Positions 27,477 through 35,025 of a stretch of 64,000 nt of DNA are shown in pieces. Position 1 is the first letter of the stretch. Every line of letters starts with the position of its first letter. The position numbers were made by a program, and so were the translations under genes. Origin of the DNA: CAINVV01 sp038323575 (GTDB lineage Bacteria > Bacteroidota > Bacteroidia > Bacteroidales > Prolixibacteraceae); NCBI GenBank assembly GCA_038323575.1, contig JBBQHB010000013.1, positions 1 through 64,000 of the forward strand. Direction: 5' to 3'. The notes under the pieces are model-generated. The model saw only the letters and a program-made list of their open reading frames with translations, did not search any database and was not told where the DNA came from.

Positions 27477-28223
27477 ATGGCACTCATCAAAGTTGGAACC
27501 CTTAACAATTTTGCGGTTACTGCCAACGAAACTGCAAAAAAACAACTACCATGCTTAAAAGGCATCACCACCTTTTCTGCCCTGAATGAACTCTCCCGCG
27601 CCGTTTCACCCGGCTCATTCGACCTGATCACTTCCAAAAACAAACGCGGCATTGGCCTGAAGAGCCTTACCCTAACGAAAGGTTTCGAAGGTTTCCTGCA
27701 AAAATTCCTGCACCGCACCAACGACATCTATTTTATCGCCTGGGTTTGGGATCTGAGCGGTCAGCCCGTCTGCCAATATCCCGGCGCCGGGGCGAATGTG
27801 CAGGATGTGATCATTCCGGTAAGCGTCGGCAATGTGCGTGAATTTATCGGACAGGGAATTAACCTGTTCCCCAAACGGAATATCACAGGCGGCATCGCCA
27901 TCCGGATACAGCTGTGGGAATCCGACCGGAAAGAGCGGAATTTCGGCAAAGTCCTCTCCGACACGGCCGATGCAATCCAAAAGTCTGAGCTGAACAACCT
28001 GCTCTCGGCTGTCTCCCTGTTAACCGGCGTTCCGGGAGCGACCATCACCCTGATAAAGGAAGCCTCCGTCGAACTGGCCAAAGTTATCGGCACCATCCTC
28101 CAAAAAAACGGCGACGATTACGTCGATTTCTTCGAAGGATACTATGCCGCCGACCAGAAATGGGTACCCGGCGCAGAGACCTACCAGGGGAATGCGTCGG
28201 TGGTGACGCTGAATAAATATTGA
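27477..28223 (+). CDS. unrecognised 248-residue protein, tandem paralogue 2
   Basis: Close homologue of the preceding gene: same start (MALIKVG), NNFAVTANE, ITSKNKRGIGLKSLTLTKGFEGFLQKF-type core, and the same ending (NGDDYVDFFEGYYAADQKW, NASVVTLNKY). The middle differs, for example VCQYPGAGANVQD against VSQYPCAPADCLD, and LLTGVPGATITLIKEASVEL against the first copy's TKRVTGTAITLIREASDGL. Two aligned intact copies plus a third remnant show repeated local duplication, typical of accessory genes under diversifying pressure. Function unknown. Confidence 0.7.
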   Translation: MALIKVGTLNNFAVTANETAKKQLPCLKGITTFSALNELSRAVSPGSFDLITSKNKRGIGLKSLTLTKGFEGFLQKFLHRTNDIYFIAWVWDLSGQPVCQYPGAGANVQDVIIPVSVGNVREFIGQGINLFPKRNITGGIAIRIQLWESDRKERNFGKVLSDTADAIQKSELNNLLSAVSLLTGVPGATITLIKEASVELAKVIGTILQKNGDDYVDFFEGYYAADQKWVPGAETYQGNASVVTLNKY

Positions 28224-28245
28224 AGAACGCTGCTGGTGCGGATTT

Positions 28246-28360
28246 GGGGTCGGAGCATTGGGTGCCGCGATTTCCAATCGCGGATTGAACGGGAGACCGG
28301 AGGACAGGACGACAGGGGAACGGAGAGACACAACAGGAGGCGACCCTGTGTGATCGTCCG
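28246..28360 (+). repeat. hairpins and purine-rich octamer array after paralogue 2
   Basis: CCGCGATT/AATCGCGG hairpin near 28262-28280, then a degenerate array (GGACAGGACGAC, GGGAACGGAGAGAC) to about 28338. A hairpin GGCGACC-CTGTGT-GATCGTCC at 28342-28359 closes the block. The hairpin has a counterpart at about 36238-36260 on the minus strand, again beside an array. The purine strand is the coding strand of the upstream gene. Confidence 0.65.
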
Positions 28361-28369
28361 GAGACTGAG

Positions 28370-28486
28370 GACTGCAACGATTGCATCGGTTTCTCCGAAA
28401 TATTCTATGCCGCCGACCGGAAATGGATGCCTGGGGAAGAGACTTATGCAGAGAATTCGGCGGTGGTGGCGCTGGACAAGTATTGA
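28370..28486 (+). pseudogene. 3' remnant of a third tandem paralogue
   Basis: Read from 28370 the frame gives DCNDCIGFSEIFYAADRKW, then EETYAENSAVVALDKY and TGA. This aligns with the last 38 residues of both preceding genes (NGDD.VDFFEGYYAADQKW ... NASVVTLNKY). The upstream ~210 codons are missing and repeats occupy their place. It is a decayed copy created by the same duplication series. Confidence 0.8.
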
Positions 28487-28505
28487 AGAATCCCGCTGAA
28501 CCAAC

Positions 28506-28538
28506 TTTGTTAGTGAGGATTATTTTTTTGTAACTTTG
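28506..28538 (+). promoter_or_regulatory. promoter TTTG / TAACTTTG of the orphan antitoxin
   Basis: TTTG at 28506-28509 and TAACTTTG at 28531-28538 with 21 bases between, ending 14 bases before the ATG at 28553. One of the best promoter matches in the window. Confidence 0.6.
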
Positions 28539-28552
28539 GGAAAAGACAATTT

Positions 28553-28798
28553 ATGACTGTTTCAGAATTAAAACTTAAGATTTCCCGGCAAATTGATTCT
28601 TTGGAGAAGAACCGTTTGGAGGAACTCTATGGCGTATTAATCAACTTCATTAACGGACAAAAGGAAATTGGGGACTGGGAAAAATTAACTGACGAACAAA
28701 GGCAGGGAATAATTCATGCAATAGATGAAATAGATGCCGGGAAGGGTATTCCCCATGAACATGTAATGGCCGAAACCCGGAAAAAATATTTATCTTGA
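28553..28798 (+). CDS. orphan antitoxin of a RelE/ParE-type module
   Basis: An 81-residue acidic helical protein (VSELKLKISRQIDSLEKNRL, EELYGVLINFINGQKEIGDW, LTDEQRQGIIHAIDEIDAGK, HEHVMAETRKKYLS). Its build and the C-terminal AIDEIDAGKG..H..V motif are those of small antitoxins paired with ParE/RelE toxins in Bacteroidota. A toxin frame begins within its stop codon, but that toxin is internally deleted, leaving the antitoxin without an active partner here. It may now act as a free antitoxin or a regulator. Confidence 0.75.
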   Translation: MTVSELKLKISRQIDSLEKNRLEELYGVLINFINGQKEIGDWEKLTDEQRQGIIHAIDEIDAGKGIPHEHVMAETRKKYLS

Positions 28799-28899
28799 CA
28801 AAACACAACGCTCTTTTCTACCGTGAAGCAAAGGATAAAATTGACATCCTAAGGATATTTGACACCCGTCAGGATCCAAAAAGACTTGATTTCAAATAA
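28795..28899 (+). pseudogene. internally deleted RelE/ParE-family toxin
   Basis: The frame opens at TTG 28795, overlapping the antitoxin stop by four bases, reads MTKHNALFYREAKDKIDIL and then RIFDTRQDPKRLDFK, and stops at 28899. The tail FYREAKDKIDILRIFDTRQDPKRL is the C-terminal end of RelE/ParE toxins. Only about 34 codons remain of the usual ~95. The start codon is normally placed and the C-terminus is in frame, so an in-frame deletion of about 60 codons is the simplest reading. Confidence 0.75.
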
Positions 28900-29216
28900 A
28901 TCCAACCCGGATATCGCCGGGGTTTTACCGCGTAGCGGTTGAACTATTGTAGGAAAATGATGTGTCAGGATCCATTTACCGCGTAGCGGTTAAAGAGAAG
29001 ATAATAACCGATAAACCGCCGCCGGTGCGTATTGGCCATCCAAAAAACCTGTTTGTTCAGTTCAAAAACAAGGACCGGCAGGGTGCATAATTTATAAAAC
29101 GATCCGGACTCTTTTACTGAAATTACAAAAATGGGATTATAAATCCCCGGTCTGCGGGGCGCGGATGGTCCCCGAGCGTAGCCGAGGGGCAAAGTCGCAC
29201 CAGCTGAGGTTGATGT
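28900..29216. repeat. intergenic repeat block with left copy of a long direct repeat
   Basis: Two hairpins ACCGCGTAGCGGT at 28927-28939 and 28978-28990. Positions 29031-29166 form a ~136-base sequence repeated in direct orientation at 29829 plus two kilobases, namely 31829-31970, with most bases identical (shared blocks include CCGGCAGGGTGCATAATT and TGAAATTACAAAAATGGGAT). A GC-rich REP-like hairpin follows to 29205. No gene is present. Confidence 0.7.
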
Positions 29217-29399
29217 TTATTCATCATCAACCCAAAAAGTGTATTTACAATCATTTGAAAGACAATTGTGCAGAGCAGTTTTTATTTGTGAATTGATAAT
29301 CTCACAAGAAAATTTAGTTCTTGCACCACATTTAGGACAAGTTGTCGGCTGGTCTCCGATAAGAAAAATATCAAAATTTTTCATTCCTGAGATCCTCAA
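29217..29399 (-). CDS. small zinc-ribbon-like protein of the DUF2075 cassette
   Basis: A 60-residue protein. A CPKCG knuckle in the first half and later C residues (FSCEI, HNCLSNDC) could bind one zinc ion. It ends FWVDDE. The start overlaps the stop of the preceding cassette gene by four bases, so it is translationally coupled. The family is not recognised; a nucleic-acid-binding or accessory role to the helicase is inference. Confidence 0.6.
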   Translation of the reverse strand: MRISGMKNFDIFLIGDQPTTCPKCGARTKFSCEIINSQIKTALHNCLSNDCKYTFWVDDE

Positions 29400-29746
29400 T
29401 AAAGGCTACTGATTGTTTCGGTTTTCTTCCTTCGTGAATCACTCTTGTCAAGTGTTTCAACTGATTCAAATTCGTACCATGAATAATCATCTAAATACCG
29501 ATGAAACTTAAATCTTTTAATTCCTACCTTATCAGGATAAAAGTATTCATGGTCAATCAGATTTTGACGAATATTTCGCTCAATTTCTTCAAGGGAAAGT
29601 TGATCTGGGTTTGAGAATAATTTACTTCCGAATTTTTTGTAGTTTCCGGAATCACGGTATAGATAATTAAAACGGACAATCTTACTCATGGCTTTTTCGC
29701 CAAAGGAAGTGAGATTGTATTTTAAAGACAACGGGTTATAAGTCAC
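29396..29746 (-). CDS. hypothetical protein of the DUF2075 cassette
   Basis: About 116 residues if started at GTG 29746, three bases after the helicase gene, or 97 from ATG 29689 (MSKIVRFNYLYRDSGNYKKF). The sequence is rich in aromatic and charged residues (GIKRFKFHRYLDDYSWYEFE) and has no TM helix. I do not recognise a family. Its tight coupling to both neighbours suggests a three-gene functional unit. Confidence 0.6.
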   Translation of the reverse strand: MTYNPLSLKYNLTSFGEKAMSKIVRFNYLYRDSGNYKKFGSKLFSNPDQLSLEEIERNIRQNLIDHEYFYPDKVGIKRFKFHRYLDDYSWYEFESVETLDKSDSRRKKTETISSLY

Positions 29747-29749
29747 AAT

Positions 29750-31729
29750 TTACTCTAAAACCTTAAATCCGATCTTTTGTAAATAGTCGAAAGTTGAATT
29801 ATAGTATGCAGGATTTCTAGTAGTATCTTCGACATCTCCTGAAGGAATCACAATTACCATACCTTGTCGTGCTCGGGTCAACAATACTCGATAAGCATTC
29901 TTTAGATAAAGCTTTCTTTCATCCTTATGAATGTGGTTCCATTTTGATCCACTAAACGACCAATGTTCCCAGCCATCCTTTGTATATCGGAAATCAGCAT
30001 CCCAAGCTACACAAGCCCAATCCAGTTCTAATCCTTGTACATGAAATTCAGTTGCAACATCTTCTAAATAGAAAGAAGATCGCGTATCGGTTTTGTCATC
30101 TAAAAACCAATGAATAGGTTCGATGGGTGATTTTACATCAATTGCATAAGGTTTTAATCGTTGAGCTTGAGATGAAACAACAATCCCATATCGCTCTGTA
30201 CCTCTCGCATTAGATTTTAACCAATGTTTGGCCTTTTTTAGATCACGCGTAATTACTATTGGATAATTTGTATTAATCTGTTCCAATGTTGTTTTTGCTT
30301 CAAATAATTTGAGATCAAGAATTTGCTTAATCAACAATGAAACATTCTCGGCGCGGAACGAACGCATAGAAACGGCCAGATGCAAAGAATCCTGAAAGTT
30401 TACATCTTTCCGATGAGCTAACTTTTCAAGAACCTCTTCTGCATTGTATTCACTATCGGCAAGTCTGGAAGAAATATATATTTTCCATTCTGGAAATGAA
30501 CGTTCCAATGCTTCAATCCATTCACTTATGCCAGCTTCACCAGTGTTTATTTCTTGTCCACCACCTACAAGACATACAACTACCGCCCAATCGGGATGGC
30601 GATCAAGGCAAGAAATTAAAAATTCGGGTTCCGACATTTTAAAATTTGGTTGTCCTTTCTTCTCTTTCATGAACTTGGATGTCTGATCTAAAGTCCAAGC
30701 GCGTTGAGCTTCATCAAACAGAGCAACATGCTCAACTGGAGGTTTTTCATCCTTTAAGCTATCGTCACGAAAATGGTGGACGATTTGGATAAATGCTTTT
30801 ACTTCACTTCTGGCTTCACCTTTTTTTAATTTTTTACCCATTAAAGCAGAGCGTTGCACTCGATCGCGGGCGAGTGCTTCTTGCAGAATCGCAACGAGTG
30901 GTCCATTGCCAGATAGAAATACGCTATAAAGTTCATCATCCTTATTGATGTGTGTTGTTGCAACATTTAGTCCGACCAAAGTTTTTCCTGCACCTGGAAC
31001 CCCTGTAACAAAACATATTGCCTTCTCTGACTTTTCTTTTGATATTCGAATTATTTCAGAAACGGCAGTAGATGTTTGACTTAGGTTTATGGCACTTGCA
31101 TCACTCCGAGAAATATCTGCGACTGAATGATTGTTGTAAAGTGCCATAGCGGCTTCAATTATTGTTGGAGTTGGGTGGTAACGTCCTTCTTCCCATTCTT
31201 GAATATCAATTGTTTCTTCATCTCCCCAGAAATCTATTATTGATTCAATAGTGTTGCTCAGGAATTCACCATTGCTGCGTATTGGGATAAGGATTCGGTC
31301 GTCGTGTGAAGTTGCAGTAGATACAGAATCGAACTGTTTTGCATTTGTTGAAATCAAAATAGGAGCTATCAATCTTTCGTGACTTGTTTCATGAAAATTT
31401 TTCAAATCAAGTGCATAATCCATTACTTGATCCAAAGCATAAGCAGGATATTCCTTTTCTCCTACTTTAAATTCTAAAACAAAAATGATTGATTTAATGA
31501 TGAGCAAAACATCAATACGCTTACCCATTCTTGGGATTGAAAACTCAAAATAAATTGAGCCAGAATATGGGGGAAGTACTTTCTTTAATAAGTCAACCTG
31601 ATACCTCCATGAATCGCGTTGAGATTGTTCTAAAGAAAAATCGTTGCTGTTGGAGAGTATTCCTATAATTTCATTGTGAGATTGATCAAGAAAATTGGAA
31701 ATTGATTCTGAATAATAAGCTCGGTTCAT
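29750..31729 (-). CDS. DUF2075 helicase-like ATPase with N-terminal PD-(D/E)xK nuclease-like domain
   Basis: 659 residues. The N-terminal ~150 residues carry a PD-(D/E)xK pattern: Asp73 in MGKRIDVLLI and Glu86/Lys88 in VLEFKVGEKEY. A superfamily I-type ATPase follows: Walker A GVPGAGKT at 243-250, Walker B VALFDEAQRAW at about 336-346, and a C-terminal motif VI-like YRVLLTRARQGMVIVIP. This is the DUF2075 architecture, often seen in defence or mobile contexts. It is the first gene of a three-gene minus-strand cassette, visibly A+T-rich, flanked by direct repeats. A nuclease-helicase antiviral role is plausible but not shown. Confidence 0.82.
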   Translation of the reverse strand: MNRAYYSESISNFLDQSHNEIIGILSNSNDFSLEQSQRDSWRYQVDLLKKVLPPYSGSIYFEFSIPRMGKRIDVLLIIKSIIFVLEFKVGEKEYPAYALDQVMDYALDLKNFHETSHERLIAPILISTNAKQFDSVSTATSHDDRILIPIRSNGEFLSNTIESIIDFWGDEETIDIQEWEEGRYHPTPTIIEAAMALYNNHSVADISRSDASAINLSQTSTAVSEIIRISKEKSEKAICFVTGVPGAGKTLVGLNVATTHINKDDELYSVFLSGNGPLVAILQEALARDRVQRSALMGKKLKKGEARSEVKAFIQIVHHFRDDSLKDEKPPVEHVALFDEAQRAWTLDQTSKFMKEKKGQPNFKMSEPEFLISCLDRHPDWAVVVCLVGGGQEINTGEAGISEWIEALERSFPEWKIYISSRLADSEYNAEEVLEKLAHRKDVNFQDSLHLAVSMRSFRAENVSLLIKQILDLKLFEAKTTLEQINTNYPIVITRDLKKAKHWLKSNARGTERYGIVVSSQAQRLKPYAIDVKSPIEPIHWFLDDKTDTRSSFYLEDVATEFHVQGLELDWACVAWDADFRYTKDGWEHWSFSGSKWNHIHKDERKLYLKNAYRVLLTRARQGMVIVIPSGDVEDTTRNPAYYNSTFDYLQKIGFKVLE

Positions 31730-31749
31730 GGAGCGGATTTATGGTTAAG

Positions 31750-31757
31750 CAAATATG
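31750..31757 (-). promoter_or_regulatory. imperfect -7 box CATATTTG of the DUF2075 cassette
   Basis: The minus strand reads CATATTTG (consensus TAnnTTTG; one mismatch) about 20 bases before the ATG at 31729. Confidence 0.3.
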
Positions 31758-31794
31758 CTAAAAATACTTGATTATCCGGCTCATATTAAATCCC

Positions 31795-31995
31795 CGCTGT
31801 TGCGGATTTGTAATCCGCGCCCCGCAGGCATTGGATTTGCAATCCAAAAACACTGTTTGTTAGTTCAAAAACAATGGCCGGCAGGGTGCATAATTAATAA
31901 AACGATTAGGCCTCTTTTTCTGAAATTACAAAAATGGGATTATAAATCCCCGGTCTGCGGGGCGCGGATTACAAATCCGCACCAGCGGGGTGATC
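31795..31995. repeat. right copy of the long direct repeat plus REP hairpins
   Basis: GCGGATTTGTAATCCGC hairpin at 31802-31818, then 31829-31970 matching 29031-29166 in the same orientation, then GCGGATTACAAATCCGC at 31965-31981. Together with the left copy it brackets the three-gene cassette. The remaining ~125 bases before the next ATG are A+T-rich and gene-free. Confidence 0.7.
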
Positions 31996-32121
31996 CGGAG
32001 AATACAGTCTCGCTTTGACGATTTCCCAAAAAAAATTGCACACAAATTTGTGATTTTCAAATATTTTTTGTAAACTTTGTCTTGATATGTACCTAATAAT
32101 TACTCCCTTAAACAAAAAATC

Positions 32122-32862
32122 ATGACAAGCACAAGTGAAACAGGCCATGCCAAAAATGTGGCCAATTACGAAAGGCTCATTGCTGAAGTTACTGCTTTAG
32201 GAGTTACCTACAACCCTGCCAAAGCCAACCTGAAACTACCGGCGCTGAACACCCAGCTCACCGCCGCCAAAGCTGCCGTTACTGCCGTAAACGCCGCAGA
32301 ACCTGCTTACAAAATTGCCTCTAATGCAAGAGATGCCTCCTTTGCCCCGGTACTTAAAACTTGTACAAGGGTTATCAATGCGCTGAAAGCCTCCGACACA
32401 TCCGACCAGACAAAGGCCGACGCCATGACTCTGATACGCAAATTGAGGGGCACCAGGGCAACTGCCAAAAAGACAGAAGCAGAAAAGAGCGCCGCAGCCG
32501 CAGGCGGCAAGGCAATTGTTGAAGTCTCCTCTTCTCAGATGAGTTTCGACAGCCGTTTGGACAACCTGGATAAATTGATCAAACTGCTCGCCTCTGTTGC
32601 GGCTTATGCCCCCAACGAAGCCGATTTAAAAGTTACCGCCTTAACAACGGTCTACAACGATTTAAAAACCAGACACAGCGCTGTAACAGCAGCCGAAATG
32701 CCGCTTGTCAACGCCCGGATTGCCCGGAATGACGTGCTTTACAAACCGCTTACCGGCCTGGTGGATACATCTGTCGATGTAAAAACTTATATCAAATCTG
32801 TTTTCGGTGCATCCGGTCCGCAATACAAACAAGTTACGAAATTGGTATTCAAAGCTGTTTAG
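32122..32862 (+). CDS. alanine-rich helical protein with internal duplication
   Basis: A 246-residue cytoplasmic protein with no signal or TM, about one fifth alanine. Two halves are homologous: YNPAKANLKLPALNTQL...AVNAAEPAYKIASNARDASF in the first matches YAPNEADLKVTALTTVYNDL...AAEMPLVNARIARNDVLY in the second, each followed by a helix beginning AP/KPLTG. So it is a tandem repeat of a ~100-residue helical unit joined by a lysine/alanine-rich linker. I do not recognise a named family. It is monocistronic with its own terminator. Confidence 0.7.
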   Translation: MTSTSETGHAKNVANYERLIAEVTALGVTYNPAKANLKLPALNTQLTAAKAAVTAVNAAEPAYKIASNARDASFAPVLKTCTRVINALKASDTSDQTKADAMTLIRKLRGTRATAKKTEAEKSAAAAGGKAIVEVSSSQMSFDSRLDNLDKLIKLLASVAAYAPNEADLKVTALTTVYNDLKTRHSAVTAAEMPLVNARIARNDVLYKPLTGLVDTSVDVKTYIKSVFGASGPQYKQVTKLVFKAV

Positions 32863-32921
32863 GTTCAGCAGAAAACCCTGCCCGTCTTTCTTTGATCGCG
32901 GTACTGCCTTGATGTAATTTT

Positions 32922-32958
32922 AAACTGCGGCTGCAGATCCGGCAACCGCAGTTTTTTA
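32922..32958 (+). terminator. intrinsic terminator of the alanine-rich protein gene
   Basis: AACTGCGG (32923-32930) pairs with CCGCAGTT (32946-32953), followed by TTTTAAT. Confidence 0.75.
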
Positions 32959-32975
32959 ATGCCCTACCGAAAAAT

Positions 32976-33118
32976 GTGAATGACCGGCTGAATAGCGTGA
33001 ACCGGCTACTGAAATGTTTGAACCAGCTATTGAATAATGTGAATGACCAGCTGCTAAGCGTGAACCGGCTACTGAAATGTTTGAATGACTAACTGCTAAG
33101 CGTGAATTGGCTGCTGAC
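32976..33118. repeat. degenerate minisatellite, GTGAACCGGCTACTGAAAT-type units
   Basis: About seven copies of a 19-23-base unit (GTGAA-CCGGCTACTGAAAT, GTTTGAACCAGCTATTGAAT, GTGAATGACCAGCTGCTAAGC). The segment starting GTGAACCGGCTACTGAAATG recurs exactly at 32997 and 33060, a 63-base higher-order period. It is unlike the octamer arrays and encodes no protein I can support. Nothing else is seen between 33119 and 33234. Confidence 0.6.
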
Positions 33119-33234
33119 GTTTCTCCGAAAGATTATTTAAATCAGTTGATATTTTGGAAAAGTTCCCCAAGGCGGGGAAGATGGTTCCTGAATTTGAGAA
33201 TGAGTCGGTCAGAGAACTTATCCGGGGCAGTTAT

Positions 33235-33392
33235 CCTGTCTTCAGTCATCCCATCGTCATCCAGTCATCCAGTCGTCAGTCCTTAGTCGCCAGTCTTCGT
33301 TTCCCCGTTTCTTCCTCCCAGTCTTCAGTCTTCAGTCGTCCAGTCGTCCAGTCGTCCAGTCGTCCAGTCATCCCATCGTCCCATCGTCCCTG
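33235..33392 (-). repeat. GGACGACT-type octamer array, 3' of mazG-like gene
   Basis: On the minus strand, starting a few bases after the TGA stop: GGCAGGGACGATGGGACGAT and then perfect GGACGACT units, decaying into GAAGACT variants. This is the longest array in the window. The purine-rich strand is the coding strand. Confidence 0.85.
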
Positions 33393-33394
33393 CC

Positions 33395-33724
33395 TCACAA
33401 CTCATCATACTTCTTCGCCGATCCCTTTGCCTTGTGGACCGGGTATTTCTCGCCGTTCTTCCTGATCTTGTCCAGGACAATCTGCTTCACATCGAGGCCG
33501 TATTTGTCGGCCAGTAAAAAAGCATAGGCAAATATATCGGCCAATTCTTCTTTGAGCTTTTCGATGTTGGCCTCTTCCGCATTTTTCCACAGGAACAATT
33601 CGAGCAGTTCACTTGCCTCGATGGAGAGCGCCAGGGCCAGGTCCTTGGGGTTATGGAATTGTTCCCAGTCGCGGTCGTTCCTGAAACTGACCAGCGCGCG
33701 GGTTATTTCTTCGGTTTCTGTCAT
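33395..33724 (-). CDS. MazG-like nucleotide pyrophosphohydrolase
   Basis: A 109-residue all-alpha NTP pyrophosphatase of the RS21-C6/iMazG type, which hydrolyses (d)NTPs to NMP and pyrophosphate. The metal motif ExxE...ExxD is visible as EASELLE and EELADIFAY. The start ATG at 33724 (MTETEEITRAL) is supported by a -7 box at 33757-33764; a longer frame upstream would begin before that promoter. It stands alone between repeat blocks. Confidence 0.88.
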   Translation of the reverse strand: MTETEEITRALVSFRNDRDWEQFHNPKDLALALSIEASELLELFLWKNAEEANIEKLKEELADIFAYAFLLADKYGLDVKQIVLDKIRKNGEKYPVHKAKGSAKKYDEL

Positions 33725-33756
33725 ATATTGGTGGTTATTTTCGTGCTTCGCGACCT

Positions 33757-33764
33757 CAAATATA
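33757..33764 (-). promoter_or_regulatory. -7 box TATATTTG of the mazG-like gene
   Basis: Minus-strand TATATTTG, an exact TAnnTTTG match 32 bases before the ATG at 33724. Confidence 0.5.
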
Positions 33765-33856
33765 CGAATCTCTGAAACCTGAGGAGCAGTTTTCCCGAAT
33801 TTTGCCGGTGACAATTCATCATTCATCACTCTTCATTCAGCCCCTGGTCGTCCGTT

Positions 33857-33998
33857 CAATCCGCGATTGGAAATCGCGGCACCCATACGCCGCCCGCAAA
33901 TCTCTCTGTCTCCAGGTCCGGTCGTCAAGTCGTCAAGTCATCCGGTCGTCCAGTCGTCAAGTCGTACAAAAAAAGGCGCCCCGTAACCGGAACGCCCT
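33857..33998 (-). repeat. REP hairpin, octamer array and terminator 3' of the PepSY-like gene
   Basis: Reading away from the gene on the minus strand, first comes an intrinsic terminator at 33967-33998 (GGCGTTCC / GGGGCGCC stem, then seven T). Next comes a purine-rich array at 33907-33966 (GACGACTTGACGACTGGACG), then a CCGCGATT/AATCGCGG hairpin at 33859-33877. This is the one array that clearly follows a terminator. Confidence 0.75.
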
Positions 33999-34023
33999 TA
34001 ACCACGAATTCAAAAAAGTACTT

Positions 34024-34545
34024 TCAGATTTTCTTTACGAGTGTTGTCTCTCCGGCAACATTGACCCTTACAATAATTTTGGCGGTTCCGTCTGAGAGCT
34101 CAACCAGCCAGTTTTGTGCGCCGTTAGGCCTGTTGCCGCGCATGGAATCTAAACCCAGCACCGACACAACATAATAGTCGTTGTAGGCGCTCAGAATCTT
34201 CTCCTGTAACTGACCAGGCATGTCTTTGAACGTTTTGGCCGACGAAGTTCCGACCAGTCTGGCATCTTTGTTGTACCAGGCCGTCATCTTGCGGCGGTCT
34301 TTGGTAAAGGTTGCCTTGGCAAAGGAATTGGATTTTTCCCATTTCACATCAGGGACGGCTCCGAATTCCTGACGGAACCTGTTCATAACTGTCAAACTTA
34401 TATTGCCGGCCACAAGTTCACTGGCCATTTTGTTTTCAATTTTCACTGTCGCAGCGGCACTTTCGTTGTTTGCGCTGTCGGCTGTAAAGTGAGCCGATGC
34501 CAGAACCAAAAGGGCGACTGCGGGAATAATAACTAACTTCTTCAT
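34024..34545 (-). CDS. exported PepSY/BLIP-like small protein
   Basis: 173 residues. A signal peptide (LVIIPAVALLVLASAHFTADS) is followed by a single beta-rich domain with the pattern FGAVPDVKWEKSNSFAKATF, TAWYNKDARLVG and NWLVELSDGTAKIIVRV, as in Bacteroidota PepSY-like/beta-lactamase-inhibitor-like periplasmic proteins. Function unknown. It stands alone with a strong terminator. Confidence 0.72.
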   Translation of the reverse strand: MKKLVIIPAVALLVLASAHFTADSANNESAAATVKIENKMASELVAGNISLTVMNRFRQEFGAVPDVKWEKSNSFAKATFTKDRRKMTAWYNKDARLVGTSSAKTFKDMPGQLQEKILSAYNDYYVVSVLGLDSMRGNRPNGAQNWLVELSDGTAKIIVRVNVAGETTLVKKI

Positions 34546-35025
34546 TTTGTCTTTCTAGATAAATTTTAATCTTTAATATACCCTTTAGACGGTAAAACCC
34601 GATCGAGGTTACTGTATTACAAATACTTAACACATAAATAAACGACCGGAAACTTTAAGTTAACATAGGAAACACCTCCGTTTCGGGGGTGTAACTCTGC
34701 AAATAAGAAGGGAAGAAAGTGCCATTTACGACAGGGCCGGAGACTTTGTCCCCGATGATGTTATGAACCGGAAATGTTTGTAGGTCAGTAGTCTTGGGTA
34801 ATCTTTGATTCGGAAAGGTTGGGGAATTAAACCCGGGAGATGGCGTTTTTATTTATCCGGATCATACCTGACCGCACAGGGGGATTTTTGATGCCCGGCT
34901 TTTTGATGCCTTTGCCGGGAACATATCAATTATTTAACATATGATTCTCCGGTTTCGCTTTAGTTTCTTTTTTCCAAGTCCCTCCGTCTTTCCGTCTCTC
35001 CGTCCTGACAGTTTCACATCAGCAT
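34546..35025. other. gene-free 480-base region with hairpins and a short array
   Basis: No supported coding region. An ACACCTCC/GGGGGTGT hairpin lies near 34673-34692. A repeated TTTTTGATGCC motif and a GCCCGGC...GCCGGGA stem lie at 34884-34920. At 34977-35010 a short pyrimidine-rich array (CCGTCTTTCCGTCTCTCCGT) is, on the minus strand, a GGACGGA-type array about 16 bases after the stop of the next gene. Confidence 0.5.

Noticed and set aside
28236..28499. Arginine-rich open frame over the decayed third paralogue
   Set aside because: Out of frame with the recognisable remnant (FYAADRKW...ALDKY) and made of repeat sequence.
29031..31970. Direct repeats as prophage or integron attachment sites
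   Set aside because: No integrase or recombinase gene is present, and parts of the repeat also occur at 27361-27408, so they may be dispersed intergenic repeats that happen to flank the cassette.
26449..31986. GCGGATT...AATCCGC hairpins as intrinsic terminators
   Set aside because: They lack a following T-tract and occur in both orientations relative to genes, so they are better read as REP-like elements.
33235..33392. Octamer arrays as CRISPR
   Set aside because: The period is about 8 bases with no unique spacers of constant length, and no cas genes are in the window.
33154..33465. Open frame rich in Ser, Val and Gln (SSRPVIPSSH) beside the mazG-like gene
   Set aside because: Mostly array sequence read on the non-coding strand, overlapping the true gene. 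Similar artefacts occur at 36112-36528, 42225-42527 and 35219-35698.
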